Shown in pieces: positions 34,921 to 43,894 of a stretch of 64,000 nucleotides of DNA. The notes beneath the pieces were generated by a model. The model was not told the origin of the DNA. It saw only the letters and a list, made by a program, of their open reading frames with translations, and did no database searches. A program made the translations under genes and the position numbers. How positions within the stretch are numbered: the first letter of the stretch is position 1; the number at the start of each line of letters is the position of its first letter. Origin of the DNA: Bacteroidota bacterium (GTDB taxonomy: Bacteria; Bacteroidota; Bacteroidia; Chitinophagales; Chitinophagaceae); assembly GCA_023437225.1 (NCBI GenBank), contig JAEZGS010000024.1, forward strand, positions 124,001 through 188,000. Reading direction: 5' to 3'.

Positions 34921-36030
34921 TTATAAAGGGAAATCCTGTGTTCTTTGAATGATACCTCCGCCAATGACATGGTCGCCTTCGTAGAATACGGCACTCTGGC
35001 CGGGGGCGATGCCCTTGGCATCTTCATAAAACCGCACGCGTACGCCTTTTTCATCCTGATACAGGTTAGAGAGTGTTCCTTTATCCTTGTACCGGATCTT
35101 AGTTGTTGCCTCCATTCCGTCAGTAATACCGTCATACTTGATCCAGTTGATGCGCGAAACAAGCATTTCAGAACGGTTAAGATCGTCCTCATCTCCCAAT
35201 ACAACAGTATTGGTTTCCGGGTTGATGTTTGTAACGTATACTGGTTTGCCAAAAGTGATGTCAAGACCTTTGCGCTGGCCGATCGTATAAAACGGATATC
35301 CTTTATGCTGTCCGAGGATCTTACCGGTTTTATCGATAAAATTACCGCCGTGTACTTTCTCTTCCAATCCATCTACCTTCCGACGAAGGAAACCGCGGTA
35401 GTCGTTATCCGGTACAAAGCAAATCTCATAGCTCTCACTTTTCTTTGCTAACTCAGGATAGCCGTACTCAAGCGCCATTTGCCGGATCTCAGTTTTGCGG
35501 AAATTCCCTAATGGCAACAGGGTCCTTGCCAGCAGATCCTGCTGTAACCCCCACAGTACGTAGCTTTGATCTTTAGTGTCATCCAGCCCTTTACTGAGAT
35601 AATAGCGCCCGTTCGTATGTTGATGAATGTTGGCGTAATGTCCTGTAGCGATGAATTCACAGCCTAAAGCGTCGGCTCTCTTCAATAATGCGCGCCATTT
35701 GATATGCGTGTTGCACATCACACACGGGTTTGGCGTTCTTCCCGCCAGGTATTCCTCAACAAAGTTCTCGATAACAAAGTCTCCAAATTCCTCCCGGATA
35801 TCTAATATGAAATGAGGGAAGCCATGCTCTACAGCCGCCATCCGTGCATCATTGAACGAATCGATATTGCAACAGCCCGTCTCTTTCTTGCTTCCTCCAC
35901 TTGCCGCATAGTCCCAGGTTTTCATAGTGATGCCCACTACTTCATACCCCTGGTCATTAAGCATCAGCGCCGCTACCGTACTGTCGATACCGCCGCTCAT
36001 AGCTACCAGCACTTTTCCTTTCCTACTCAT
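34921..36030 (-). CDS. mnmA: tRNA-specific 2-thiouridylase MnmA
   Basis: MnmA adds sulfur to U34 of tRNAs for Lys, Glu and Gln. The PP-loop motif is VAMSGGIDSTVAALML near the N-terminus. The catalytic cysteines are in NPCVMCNTHIKW and SYEICFVPDNDY. The C-terminal beta-barrel includes APGQSAVFYEGDHVIGGGII. The start is set at the ATG of MSRKGKV. The TTG eight codons upstream lies inside a -7 promoter box and is excluded on that ground. The length of 369 residues is normal. The ssb gene lies upstream on the same strand, separated by 70 bases. Confidence 0.97.
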   Translation of the reverse strand: MSRKGKVLVAMSGGIDSTVAALMLNDQGYEVVGITMKTWDYAASGGSKKETGCCNIDSFNDARMAAVEHGFPHFILDIREEFGDFVIENFVEEYLAGRTPNPCVMCNTHIKWRALLKRADALGCEFIATGHYANIHQHTNGRYYLSKGLDDTKDQSYVLWGLQQDLLARTLLPLGNFRKTEIRQMALEYGYPELAKKSESYEICFVPDNDYRGFLRRKVDGLEEKVHGGNFIDKTGKILGQHKGYPFYTIGQRKGLDITFGKPVYVTNINPETNTVVLGDEDDLNRSEMLVSRINWIKYDGITDGMEATTKIRYKDKGTLSNLYQDEKGVRVRFYEDAKGIAPGQSAVFYEGDHVIGGGIIQRTQDFPL

Positions 36031-36051
36031 GGTTGGTGTAAATTGAGTCTG

Positions 36052-36059
36052 CAAAGATA
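36052..36059 (-). promoter_or_regulatory. Candidate -7 element of mnmA (TATCTTTG)
   Basis: TATCTTTG on the minus strand is a full match to TAnnTTTG and lies 21 bases before the chosen mnmA start. No TTG is seen at -33, so the call rests on the -7 box and position. Confidence 0.5.
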
Positions 36060-36100
36060 AGCAACCGGTGGCATTGGCAGTTTAAACGCTTTGTTAAGCG

Positions 36101-36535
36101 CTAAAAGGGAAGATCGTCTTCGGTTGAGATATCCGTAATGGTTGCCGGCGCATTGACCTGGCCAGACGATGATCCATAGGAATCTGCTGTTGCTGACTGG
36201 GGTTGTCCACCTGCATCGGAGCGGCTACCGAGTAATTGTATATTAAGTACTCTTAGTGTCAGGGACGCACCGGTCGATCCATCATTTTTCGGGTAGGTCC
36301 GAACTTCGGGTGTTCCTTCAACATACACCTGTGTTCCTTTCTTAAGATAGGGGGCAATGGCCGTTCTGTCACTCCAATAAGCGCACTCTACCCAAATAGT
36401 CTTTTCTTTCTGCACGTTCTGCTGATCCCGGTACTTTTCTGTGTGTGCTACGGTGAAGTTCATCACCGACCTTCCGCTAACGGTGTTGGTCACACAATCC
36501 CTTCCCAAATGTCCGATCACCTGAAGCTTGATCAT
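36101..36535 (-). CDS. ssb: Single-stranded DNA-binding protein
   Basis: This is a 144-residue SSB with an N-terminal OB-fold (MIKLQVIGHLGRDC, MNFTVAHTEKY, IWVECAYWSDRT, GTQVYVEGTPEVRTY). A short Gly/Ser/Gln-rich linker leads to the acidic tip EDDLPF, which in other SSBs recruits repair and replication proteins. The start is the ATG of MIKLQV, the usual beginning; an extension of 11 codons upstream has no family support. It coats single-stranded DNA in the cytoplasm. It is one of several SSB paralogues usually present in Bacteroidota. Confidence 0.95.
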   Translation of the reverse strand: MIKLQVIGHLGRDCVTNTVSGRSVMNFTVAHTEKYRDQQNVQKEKTIWVECAYWSDRTAIAPYLKKGTQVYVEGTPEVRTYPKNDGSTGASLTLRVLNIQLLGSRSDAGGQPQSATADSYGSSSGQVNAPATITDISTEDDLPF

Positions 36536-36745
36536 AATTGAAGATTTATTAAATGATAAGGCGGGCAAATTAGTCTATAGATGTATTGCCTCCAAAGTGA
36601 TTTGCCCCTAGTTATACGTTTTTTTCCACAGCAACTGTTGCGTATTTGATCGATTGCCTACGGTTTTGTTCAGCAACACTCAGGCGGGATTTTTCCCCTG
36701 CAATTCTTATCTTACAACAACAACACTAAATCAAAATTACTGCCG

Positions 36746-37654
36746 ATGAAGATCATTCAATTGTTCGCATGGCTAATCGTCCTTACTCTATCTCTTGCAA
36801 TGTGCAAGAGCAAAAACGGCCAGAATACAACAGACATCAGTGTTCCGGCTGACGCAAATGATTCTATGGATATAACGTCTGGCTGGAAACTGGGCGTTCA
36901 AATGTGGACTTTTCATAAATTCCCTTTTGTCACTGCTCTTCAAAAAGCTGACAGTGCCGGTATCAAATTCATTGAAGCTTTTCCGGGCCAGCCGCTGGGA
37001 GGTGATTTCAAAGACAGCTTTGGCGTGAACATGTCAACCGACAGTCGCGCAAAAATTAAAACAATGCTCGCCGAAAAAGGCATCCGACTGGTTGCCTTCG
37101 GGGTTGTTGTTCCGGAGTCACCTGCCGAATGGAAAACGATCTTCGATTTTGCAAAGGACATGGGCATTCAATACATTACTGCTGAACCCCGGCGCCAACA
37201 CTGGGACACAATTAACACCCTCGCAGGTGAATACGCCATAATGGTTGCCATTCATGACCACCCTCGTCCAAGCCCTTATGATCATCCGGACTCAGTTTTG
37301 ACCGCCATTAACGGCCGCATCAACCTGGGTGCATGCGCTGATGTAGGTCACTGGGCAAGAAACGGTCTTGATGTTACACAATGCCTGAAAACACTGGAAG
37401 GGCGCATTGTTGGACTGCATTTGAAAGACATCGATCAATTCGACAAAGTGGATGCTAAGGATGTTGTCCTTGGAACCGGCGTGATCAAATTCCCCGATAT
37501 GTTTGCGGAATTACGCAGGCAGAATTTCAAAGGAATGTTTTCTATCGAACATGAAGCTAATTGGGAAAACAATGTTCCCGATGTCATCAGCGACCGGCAG
37601 TTTTATGAGAAAACGGTAGCAGATTCGAAGACGGCTGCGCCAGCTGAACAATAA
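36746..37654 (+). CDS. Lipoprotein with xylose-isomerase-like TIM barrel (sugar isomerase/epimerase)
   Basis: The signal MKIIQLFAWLIVLTLSLAMC has a lipobox with cysteine at 20, so this sugar phosphate isomerase/epimerase-like protein is lipid-anchored outside the cytoplasm. The TIM barrel starts at LGVQMWTFHKFPF. Four metal-ligand candidates are in order: YITAEPR (Glu), IHDHPRP (His/Asp), ACADVGHW (Asp), and FSIEHEANW (Glu). That pattern suits a divalent-metal isomerase or epimerase, with unphosphorylated sugars as plausible substrates in the periplasm. A Tat-dependent Gfo/Idh/MocA oxidoreductase follows after 29 bases. The two probably act on the same sugar. Confidence 0.88.
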   Translation: MKIIQLFAWLIVLTLSLAMCKSKNGQNTTDISVPADANDSMDITSGWKLGVQMWTFHKFPFVTALQKADSAGIKFIEAFPGQPLGGDFKDSFGVNMSTDSRAKIKTMLAEKGIRLVAFGVVVPESPAEWKTIFDFAKDMGIQYITAEPRRQHWDTINTLAGEYAIMVAIHDHPRPSPYDHPDSVLTAINGRINLGACADVGHWARNGLDVTQCLKTLEGRIVGLHLKDIDQFDKVDAKDVVLGTGVIKFPDMFAELRRQNFKGMFSIEHEANWENNVPDVISDRQFYEKTVADSKTAAPAEQ

Positions 37655-37683
37655 ATTTTTACTCATACCCAACTAACATTGCT

Positions 37684-39078
37684 ATGTCAAAAAATCAATC
37701 TTCACGCAGAAAATTTCTGCAGCATCTTAGCGCTACCTCATTGTTGATGGCTTCAGGTCCGCTTAAAGGACTCGCAGAACAAACTATGGAGGAGCGACTC
37801 ATACCTCTTGAAAAAAAGATCAGTGCAAACGACAAGATCCGGCTGGCATGTATTGGCACCGGTATCATGGGTCATAACGACATACGGACCGCCGTTAAAG
37901 TTCCTGGTGTGGAACTCGTTGCTGTTGCGGATCTATATGATGGCCGGCTTAAACGGGCCAAAGAAATGTATGGCGATCAGATATTCACAACAAGGGATTA
38001 CAAACATTTGCTTGATCGTAAGGACATCGATGCGATCATCGTTGCTACGAGCGACAACTGGCACGCAAAAGCAACGATCGATTCTTTGAACAGTGGCAAG
38101 CATGTCTATTGTGAGAAGCCAATGATCCATCGAATATCTGAAGGTTTGCCGATGATACAGGCGCAAAAGAAAACCGGCAAAACACTACAGGTGGGAAGTC
38201 AGCGTGTAAGCAGCATCGCATTCGCAAAAGCAAAAGAACTGTACAAAGCGGGAGAGATTGGACAACTCACGTGCATTGAAGCCTCTTTCGATCGCCAGAG
38301 CGCACTCGGCGCCTGGGAATATACAATGCCTTTAGACGCATCTCCCGAAACTGTTGCTTGGGATCTGTATACCGGCACAACAAAAAAACAACCCTTCGAT
38401 CCCAAAAAGTTTTTCTGGTGGAGGAATTATAAAGACTTCGGGACAGGTGTAGCCGGAGACCTGTTTGTTCACCTCGTTTCAGGCATCCACCTGATAACCG
38501 ATTCAAAAGGTCCGTCAAAGATCTTTTCAACCGGGCAGCTTGCATATTGGAAAGATGGTCGTGATGTACCTGATGTAATGACAGCGATCATGGACTATCC
38601 TGCAACGCCCGAACATCCCGCTTTCCAGGTGATGCTTCGCGTAAACTTTATCAGCGGTCTTGGAGACAAGGGCGTTACCAAGTTCATCGGAACAGAAGGC
38701 GTGCTGGATGTGGGCTACAACGGCTTTACCATCTCGCACAGTTTGATGCCAAAGGCTCCGGGAATTGGTGGATGGGATTCGTTGTTTACTTATCCTAAGG
38801 AAATGCAGGACGAGATCATGAAGCAGTACAACTCAAAATACAGTTCAGAAGATAAAAAGGATCCAAAGAAAGATGCGATCAATTACAAAACACCACAGGG
38901 TTATGATGAGCACCTGGATCATTTCGTCAATTTCTTTGACGGTGTAAGAAATGGGAAACCCGTAGTTGAAGATGGTGTGTTTGGCTTTCGGGCCGCAGCA
39001 CCATGTCTTGCATGTAACGATAGTTACTTTCAGAAAAAGATCATCAACTGGGACCCCGAAGCAATGCGGGTTATATAA
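37684..39078 (+). CDS. Tat-exported Gfo/Idh/MocA-family oxidoreductase
   Basis: The N-terminus contains a twin-arginine signal (SSRRKFLQHLSATSLLMASG), so the protein is exported folded, with its NAD(P) cofactor. The Rossmann motif is CIGTGIMGHND, and the family hallmark EKP occurs in HVYCEKPMIH, about 100 residues later. The C-terminal half is the alpha/beta substrate domain typical of 400-470-residue Bacteroidota members. Substrates in this superfamily are sugars, inositols and their derivatives; some exported members act as glycoside hydrolases by a redox mechanism. The substrate here is unknown. It is paired with a lipoprotein isomerase upstream and is convergent to a GH92 gene. Confidence 0.92.
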   Translation: MSKNQSSRRKFLQHLSATSLLMASGPLKGLAEQTMEERLIPLEKKISANDKIRLACIGTGIMGHNDIRTAVKVPGVELVAVADLYDGRLKRAKEMYGDQIFTTRDYKHLLDRKDIDAIIVATSDNWHAKATIDSLNSGKHVYCEKPMIHRISEGLPMIQAQKKTGKTLQVGSQRVSSIAFAKAKELYKAGEIGQLTCIEASFDRQSALGAWEYTMPLDASPETVAWDLYTGTTKKQPFDPKKFFWWRNYKDFGTGVAGDLFVHLVSGIHLITDSKGPSKIFSTGQLAYWKDGRDVPDVMTAIMDYPATPEHPAFQVMLRVNFISGLGDKGVTKFIGTEGVLDVGYNGFTISHSLMPKAPGIGGWDSLFTYPKEMQDEIMKQYNSKYSSEDKKDPKKDAINYKTPQGYDEHLDHFVNFFDGVRNGKPVVEDGVFGFRAAAPCLACNDSYFQKKIINWDPEAMRVI

Positions 39079-39085
39079 CAAAGAG

Positions 39086-39110
39086 ACGGAGGCTTTGACC
39101 TCCGTTTTTT
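39086..39110 (+). terminator. Rho-independent terminator after the oxidoreductase gene
   Basis: A perfect 7-bp stem (ACGGAGG / CCTCCGT) with a 6-base loop is followed by a T-run that includes the stop codon of the convergent GH92 gene. It ends the plus-strand transcript; there is no good U-tract for the minus strand. Confidence 0.85.
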
Positions 39111-41349
39111 ATTTCATTTCAAAAGAAGGTGGCACATTTGAAACATCACTTGCCCATTTCTTATTTGGGTGTTTGCCCATAGTAAATTCAATCACGCGCG
39201 CATTCACGAGTTCATCATGACTGATCCAGGAGCGATTCCAGGTCTTACCATTAACTTTCATGGATTGAATGTATTTGTGTTCCGGTGAGTAATTGATGCA
39301 TCTTAATTGCAAGGTCTTGTTGTTTCCCAGGTTGATGTAAGTGTTTTCAAACATTGGGCTTCCAATGACGTACATCGGCAGACCAGGTGTCACCGGGTAA
39401 AAGCCCATCATTGAAAATACAACGAACGCTGTCATACCGCCACCGTCTTCATCTCCCGGAATGCCCATCAGATCATTGCGAAACCACTGATCTATTAGAC
39501 TATGTATTCGCTTTTGTGTTTTCCACGGCTCTGCAGAATAATTATAGAGGTAGGGTATATGCAGAGAAGGTTCATTAGCCATAGAAAATTGTCCAACATT
39601 TCCCGTATGATCGGGCAGTTGCGAAAAGAATTCAAACTTGCTTTTTCCTAATGATGTACTGTACATCTTGTCGAGCTCATTTGAAAAATTTTCTCTGCCT
39701 CCCATCATTGCAACAAGGTCTGCAATATTGTGTTGAACATCCCACTTGTAGATCCATCCATTGTTTTCGCCATATGCGTTTCTCGCACCAAGGCCACCTG
39801 CATACCGATAATCAAAGTTGGGAAGAAAATTACCTTCGGCATCTTTGGGATGAAAGAATAAGGTCGACTTGTTGAAGATGTTCCTGTAATTAAAACTCTT
39901 CTTCGAAAAGTATTGCTCGTCGTTCTCTTTATTTAAATGTTTTGCGAGTTGTGCAAGACACCACTCATCATAAGCGGTCCCCAAAGTAACTGCAACCGGT
40001 TGTCTTTTTTCAAATGAACTTACCTCTTTGACAAACTCTTTCTCACCTTCTTTCAATGCAGGTATGTAACCGTTCGCATTGTAAAATGAATCGAGGTATC
40101 CTGATTTCATCGCAGACCAGGGTGCAAGAGTTTTTTCTGTAATCGCATTGCGCGATGCCTGGTAAGCTTTTTCAATGTCAAAATTGCGAAGACCTTTCAC
40201 ATAAGCATCGAGCACTGTGGCAACACCATGATTTGAATTCATTCGACGGCTGTCGCCAGTAACTTCAGGAAATGTTGGCATCCATAGTTCGTCCATTTGT
40301 TCCGCCATGCGAACGAATGATTGGATCATGTCTGCTTCCATAGCAGGCTCTATAAGAATTCTCAATGGATGCGTTGCGCGGTACGTATCCCAAATCCAAT
40401 CATCAACATAAAAAGGCCGGCCTTGATCATTATGAACCTTGCTATCATAAGCACTGTAGTATTGTCCGTCCTCCGAGATGTTGATCATGCGTTCATAGGT
40501 CCGGTAGAGGGATGTATAGAAAACCATTAGATCATTTTTGTCATTGCCGCTCACCCGGATCTTTCCAAGTTTTTCATTCCATATCTTCCTCCCCTTGGCA
40601 GCCAGTTCCTGTAGGTTATAATCTTTGATTTCCCTTTGCAGGTTTCTTTTCGCCTGCTCTTCGCTGATCAGAGATACACCATAACGAACGCGCAGGCGCT
40701 TGATATTTGGATCGAATGTTAATGCAACTGATTTCGAATTAGCAGCACCTGCAGAATTAAAAGTAAATTGTCCAACTGGTGCAGCATCCGTTTGCATGTA
40801 TATAAAAACCCTCGTTGGTGTATTGTCTAAAAATTGATAACCAGATATGCTGTTCCCGGAACTCGTTAATGAGCCGTTATTCGTTGTCAGCACCAGGTGG
40901 TTCGACGATGCATTACTGAACTGAATATCATAAACCGCAGATTGATGAGAAGGCGCAAATTCAACGTGTATCCCGGCTTCATCGAGATCCACCGAATAAT
41001 AATATGGCTTCACAATTTCATTATCGTATGTATACATAACAGACGGCACAAGAGAATCCTTATTACCAGTTTGAAAACTCAGATTAAACGAAGATCTTCC
41101 ACGGTGACTTGTGATAATTAAAGGAAGTCCGTTGATGCGATTGCTGGTATAGTCGCCTCTTTGCGGGTATACTCTAAGCAAGCTGTTTGGCAGCTGTACC
41201 GTTGGATAAGTTGGAACAAGTAAATGACTGATGGTGCCGATATAAGGATTAACATAATCAACCGGTTCCTGCGTTTTGGATTGTGCAGTGAGCTGTGTAT
41301 TCAAAACGATGATCAGTGCGATCATCCAGGCAGACTTAATGTTTTTCAT
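39109..41349 (-). CDS. Exported GH92-family glycoside hydrolase (alpha-mannosidase-like)
   Basis: A signal peptide (MIALIIVLNTQLTAQ) precedes a GH92-type protein of 746 residues. The N-terminal beta domain starts DYVNPYIGTISHLLVPTYPT, and the (alpha/alpha)6 barrel contains WDTYRATHPL and AYDEWCLAQLAKHL. The motif GIPGDEDGGGMTAFVVFSMM corresponds to the region carrying the catalytic acidic residues in this family, which comprises calcium-dependent exo-alpha-mannosidases. The N-terminal variant (IGTISHLLVPTYP rather than the commoner IGTGGHGHTYPG) marks a divergent subgroup, so mannose specificity is not certain. The location is probably periplasmic. The gene stands alone on its strand. Confidence 0.9.
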   Translation of the reverse strand: MKNIKSAWMIALIIVLNTQLTAQSKTQEPVDYVNPYIGTISHLLVPTYPTVQLPNSLLRVYPQRGDYTSNRINGLPLIITSHRGRSSFNLSFQTGNKDSLVPSVMYTYDNEIVKPYYYSVDLDEAGIHVEFAPSHQSAVYDIQFSNASSNHLVLTTNNGSLTSSGNSISGYQFLDNTPTRVFIYMQTDAAPVGQFTFNSAGAANSKSVALTFDPNIKRLRVRYGVSLISEEQAKRNLQREIKDYNLQELAAKGRKIWNEKLGKIRVSGNDKNDLMVFYTSLYRTYERMINISEDGQYYSAYDSKVHNDQGRPFYVDDWIWDTYRATHPLRILIEPAMEADMIQSFVRMAEQMDELWMPTFPEVTGDSRRMNSNHGVATVLDAYVKGLRNFDIEKAYQASRNAITEKTLAPWSAMKSGYLDSFYNANGYIPALKEGEKEFVKEVSSFEKRQPVAVTLGTAYDEWCLAQLAKHLNKENDEQYFSKKSFNYRNIFNKSTLFFHPKDAEGNFLPNFDYRYAGGLGARNAYGENNGWIYKWDVQHNIADLVAMMGGRENFSNELDKMYSTSLGKSKFEFFSQLPDHTGNVGQFSMANEPSLHIPYLYNYSAEPWKTQKRIHSLIDQWFRNDLMGIPGDEDGGGMTAFVVFSMMGFYPVTPGLPMYVIGSPMFENTYINLGNNKTLQLRCINYSPEHKYIQSMKVNGKTWNRSWISHDELVNARVIEFTMGKHPNKKWASDVSNVPPSFEMK

Positions 41350-41379
41350 TGAATGAGTTTTCTTTAGCGCAGATGAAGG

Positions 41380-41387
41380 TAACTTTG
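41380..41387 (+). promoter_or_regulatory. Candidate -7 element (TAACTTTG) of the Ldh-family gene
   Basis: TAACTTTG matches TAnnTTTG and lies 20 bases before the start codon. No TTG is seen at -33. Confidence 0.45.
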
Positions 41388-41407
41388 TTTATCATCAAAA
41401 GAATAAG

Positions 41408-42490
41408 ATGCCTGTAATTCCCTATCAAAAGCTTTATGATTTCACATTGTCTGTGTTCAATGCAATGGGTTGCCCTGACAAAGATGCACATATAGCCACC
41501 CGAACTTTGTTGAGCGCAGATCTTCGCGGTGTTGATTCTCACGGTGTCGCAAGATTATCTGGATACCTTCGTCTTGTTGATGCGGGCCGCGCGAATCCCA
41601 AGCCTCATATTAAGCTGATACATGAAACTCCGTCCACAGGTGTCGTTGATGGCGATGCAGGACTTGGGTTGGTTGTTGCTCCGTTCGCAATGCAGATTGC
41701 AATTGATAAAGCAAGAAATGTTGGAACCGGATGGGTGAGTGTTCAAAATTCCAACCATTTTGGCATCGCCGGCGAACATGCGATGATGGCGCTGGGTCAT
41801 GACATGATCGGCATCGCGATGACAAACGCAAGCGCATTGGTTGCTCCAACATTTTCGAAGGAAAGAATGCTGGGAACTAACCCCATAAGCGTAGCGATTC
41901 CGGCCGGTGATGAGCCACCTTTTGTAGCTGACCTTGCAACTACCACTGCAGCGAATGGCAAACTTGAGATCTTGCAACGAAAAAATTTAGACGCTCCCTT
42001 AGGATGGATCCAGGATCACAATGGAGATCCGTGTACAGATGCCCATGCGCTAAAAAATGGTGGAGCGCTGTTGCCACTGGGCGGTAACCGCGAGAACGGA
42101 AGCCACAAAGGATATGCACTAGGTGCCATAGTAGATATTTTTTCAGCAGTATTGAGCGGAGCGAACTATGGTCCATGGGTGCCACCATTCCCGGCTTATG
42201 TTCCGATACCGGAGAATATGCCGGGTAGCGGTATCGGTCACTTTTTTGGTGCGATGCGAATCGATGCTTTCAGGCCTGCCGAAGACTTCAAAAAACATAT
42301 GGATCATTGGATAAAACGGTTTCGTAATGCAGATCCGGTTGATCCTGCACAAAGAGTTTTGATACCCGGAGATCCCGAAAGAGAAACAGAAATTGAACGG
42401 ATGAATAATGGGATTCCCTTACTGGACGCGGTTTTTGAAGATCTTCAAAAGATTGCGGAAAAATTCAATTTGTCATTCTCGCATTTGTAG
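41408..42490 (+). CDS. Ldh-family (malate/L-lactate/ureidoglycolate) oxidoreductase
   Basis: This 360-residue protein belongs to the type 2 malate/L-lactate dehydrogenase family, NAD(P)-dependent enzymes unrelated to classical LDH. The hallmarks DLRGVDSHGVARL (with the catalytic-type His), VQNSNHFGIAG, and MLGTNPISVAIP are present, and a GSHKGYALGAIVDIF segment near residue 230. There is no signal peptide. The substrate is a 2-hydroxy acid such as malate, lactate or ureidoglycolate; sequence alone does not decide which. It is followed by aspartate kinase, which has its own -7 box, so the two are perhaps separately transcribed. Confidence 0.93.
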   Translation: MPVIPYQKLYDFTLSVFNAMGCPDKDAHIATRTLLSADLRGVDSHGVARLSGYLRLVDAGRANPKPHIKLIHETPSTGVVDGDAGLGLVVAPFAMQIAIDKARNVGTGWVSVQNSNHFGIAGEHAMMALGHDMIGIAMTNASALVAPTFSKERMLGTNPISVAIPAGDEPPFVADLATTTAANGKLEILQRKNLDAPLGWIQDHNGDPCTDAHALKNGGALLPLGGNRENGSHKGYALGAIVDIFSAVLSGANYGPWVPPFPAYVPIPENMPGSGIGHFFGAMRIDAFRPAEDFKKHMDHWIKRFRNADPVDPAQRVLIPGDPERETEIERMNNGIPLLDAVFEDLQKIAEKFNLSFSHL

Positions 42491-42496
42491 CGCACG

Positions 42497-42504
42497 TATC
42501 TTTG
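42497..42504 (+). promoter_or_regulatory. Candidate -7 element of the aspartate kinase gene (TATCTTTG)
   Basis: A full match to TAnnTTTG lies in the 36-base gap after the Ldh-family gene, 22 bases before the aspartate kinase start. The nearest TTTG upstream is 24 bases away, slightly too far, so the -33 element is uncertain. Confidence 0.5.
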
Positions 42505-42526
42505 CAATCCAAAATTTTGACACTTA

Positions 42527-43846
42527 ATGAAAGTAATGAAGTTTGGTGGCACGTCCGTAGGTAAGCCGGAACGCATGCACCAGGTGGCGGAACTTATCAC
42601 TGCGGGTGATGAACCAGCCATTGTAGTCTTAAGTGCTCTCAGCGGCACAACCAACGCACTCGTATCGATCGGTGAAGCAATGATGAAGGGCGATAAACAG
42701 GGTGCCAAACAGCTTATTGACAACCTTGAAACGCACTACCGGAATTTTGTGCTTTCACTTGTGTCTACAACAGAAGCACAGCAAAAAGCGAATGCGGTAG
42801 TTACTGAACACTTTGAATTTCTAAACATCATTCTGAAGATATCTTTCAATGATGCATTGAATAAAGACATACTTGCACAAGGCGAATTGTTGTCAACGAA
42901 GTTGTTCAGCATATATCTTTCTGAGATCAATGTTGATCATGCATATTTGCCAGCATTGGAGTTCATGAGTATCGATGCGTATGATGAGCCACAAATATCC
43001 TCGATCAAATCAAAGCTTTCACAATTACTACAGGAGAATGCCGGTAAGCGACTGTACATCACGCAAGGATATATTTGTCGCAATGCAAAGGGCGAGGTTG
43101 ACAATCTTAAGAGGGGAGGAAGCGATTACAGTGCATCATTGATCGCCGCTGCCATACAGGCTTCCGTCTGCGAGATATGGACCGATATCAACGGTATGCA
43201 CAATAACGATCCACGGATCGTAGATAAGACTTTTCCAATTGAACAGTTGAGTTTCGAAGAGGCGGCTGAGCTTGCGTACTTTGGAGCGAAGATCCTGCAT
43301 CCGGCGTCAATCTGGCCAGCGCAATTTTTTAATGTTCCAGTGAAGTTGCTGAATACAATGGAACCTGATGCGGCCGGTACATTGATCGTTGAGGAAGCGG
43401 GTTCAGTTGGTGTCAAAGCAGTCGCTGCAAAAGATGGTATCATTTCCATCAACATAAAAAGTAGCAGGATGCTGCTTGCTTATGGATTTCTCCGGAAGAT
43501 TTTCGAAGTGTTTGAAAAGTATCGTACGTCAATAGATATGATCACAACTTCCGAAGTGGCCGTATCTGTAACGATTGATAACCCTGCGAACCTTGATGAC
43601 ATCTTAAGGGAGTTGGAACCATTCGGAACAATTGCTGTTGAACAAGGCAACACGATCATATCAGTTGTTGGTAATGAGATCGCGCAAACGGAAAATATAT
43701 TAAGCAGGCTCTTCGAGTCTCTTAATACCATCCCCGTTCGCATGGTTAGTTATGGGGGAAGTAAGCACAATGTGTCACTGCTGGTGGCATCTGAACATAA
43801 GAATGAAACCCTGCGTAAACTTAACGAGGGATTGTTTGGTCTTTAA
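42527..43846 (+). CDS. lysC: Aspartate kinase (monofunctional)
   Basis: Aspartate kinase phosphorylates aspartate in the first step to lysine, threonine and methionine. The N-terminal motif KVMKFGGTSVG binds ATP, and LKRGGSDYSASLIAAA and EIWTDINGMHNNDPR complete the kinase domain. The C-terminal ~140 residues hold two ACT domains (FLRKIFEVFEKYRTSIDMIT; NTIISVVGNEIAQTENIL) for feedback control, probably by lysine or threonine. At 439 residues it is monofunctional, without a homoserine dehydrogenase part. A very short stem with six T (43845-43862) directly at the stop may be a weak terminator. Confidence 0.96.
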   Translation: MKVMKFGGTSVGKPERMHQVAELITAGDEPAIVVLSALSGTTNALVSIGEAMMKGDKQGAKQLIDNLETHYRNFVLSLVSTTEAQQKANAVVTEHFEFLNIILKISFNDALNKDILAQGELLSTKLFSIYLSEINVDHAYLPALEFMSIDAYDEPQISSIKSKLSQLLQENAGKRLYITQGYICRNAKGEVDNLKRGGSDYSASLIAAAIQASVCEIWTDINGMHNNDPRIVDKTFPIEQLSFEEAAELAYFGAKILHPASIWPAQFFNVPVKLLNTMEPDAAGTLIVEEAGSVGVKAVAAKDGIISINIKSSRMLLAYGFLRKIFEVFEKYRTSIDMITTSEVAVSVTIDNPANLDDILRELEPFGTIAVEQGNTIISVVGNEIAQTENILSRLFESLNTIPVRMVSYGGSKHNVSLLVASEHKNETLRKLNEGLFGL

Positions 43847-43894
43847 GCTTTCGGCTTTTTTATCTATTCTTGTCGCGTAATAGACGATACAATT

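Noticed and set aside
36031..36054. TTG start eight codons upstream of mnmA
   Set aside because: The codon is inside the TATCTTTG promoter element; the ATG at 36030 gives the family N-terminus.
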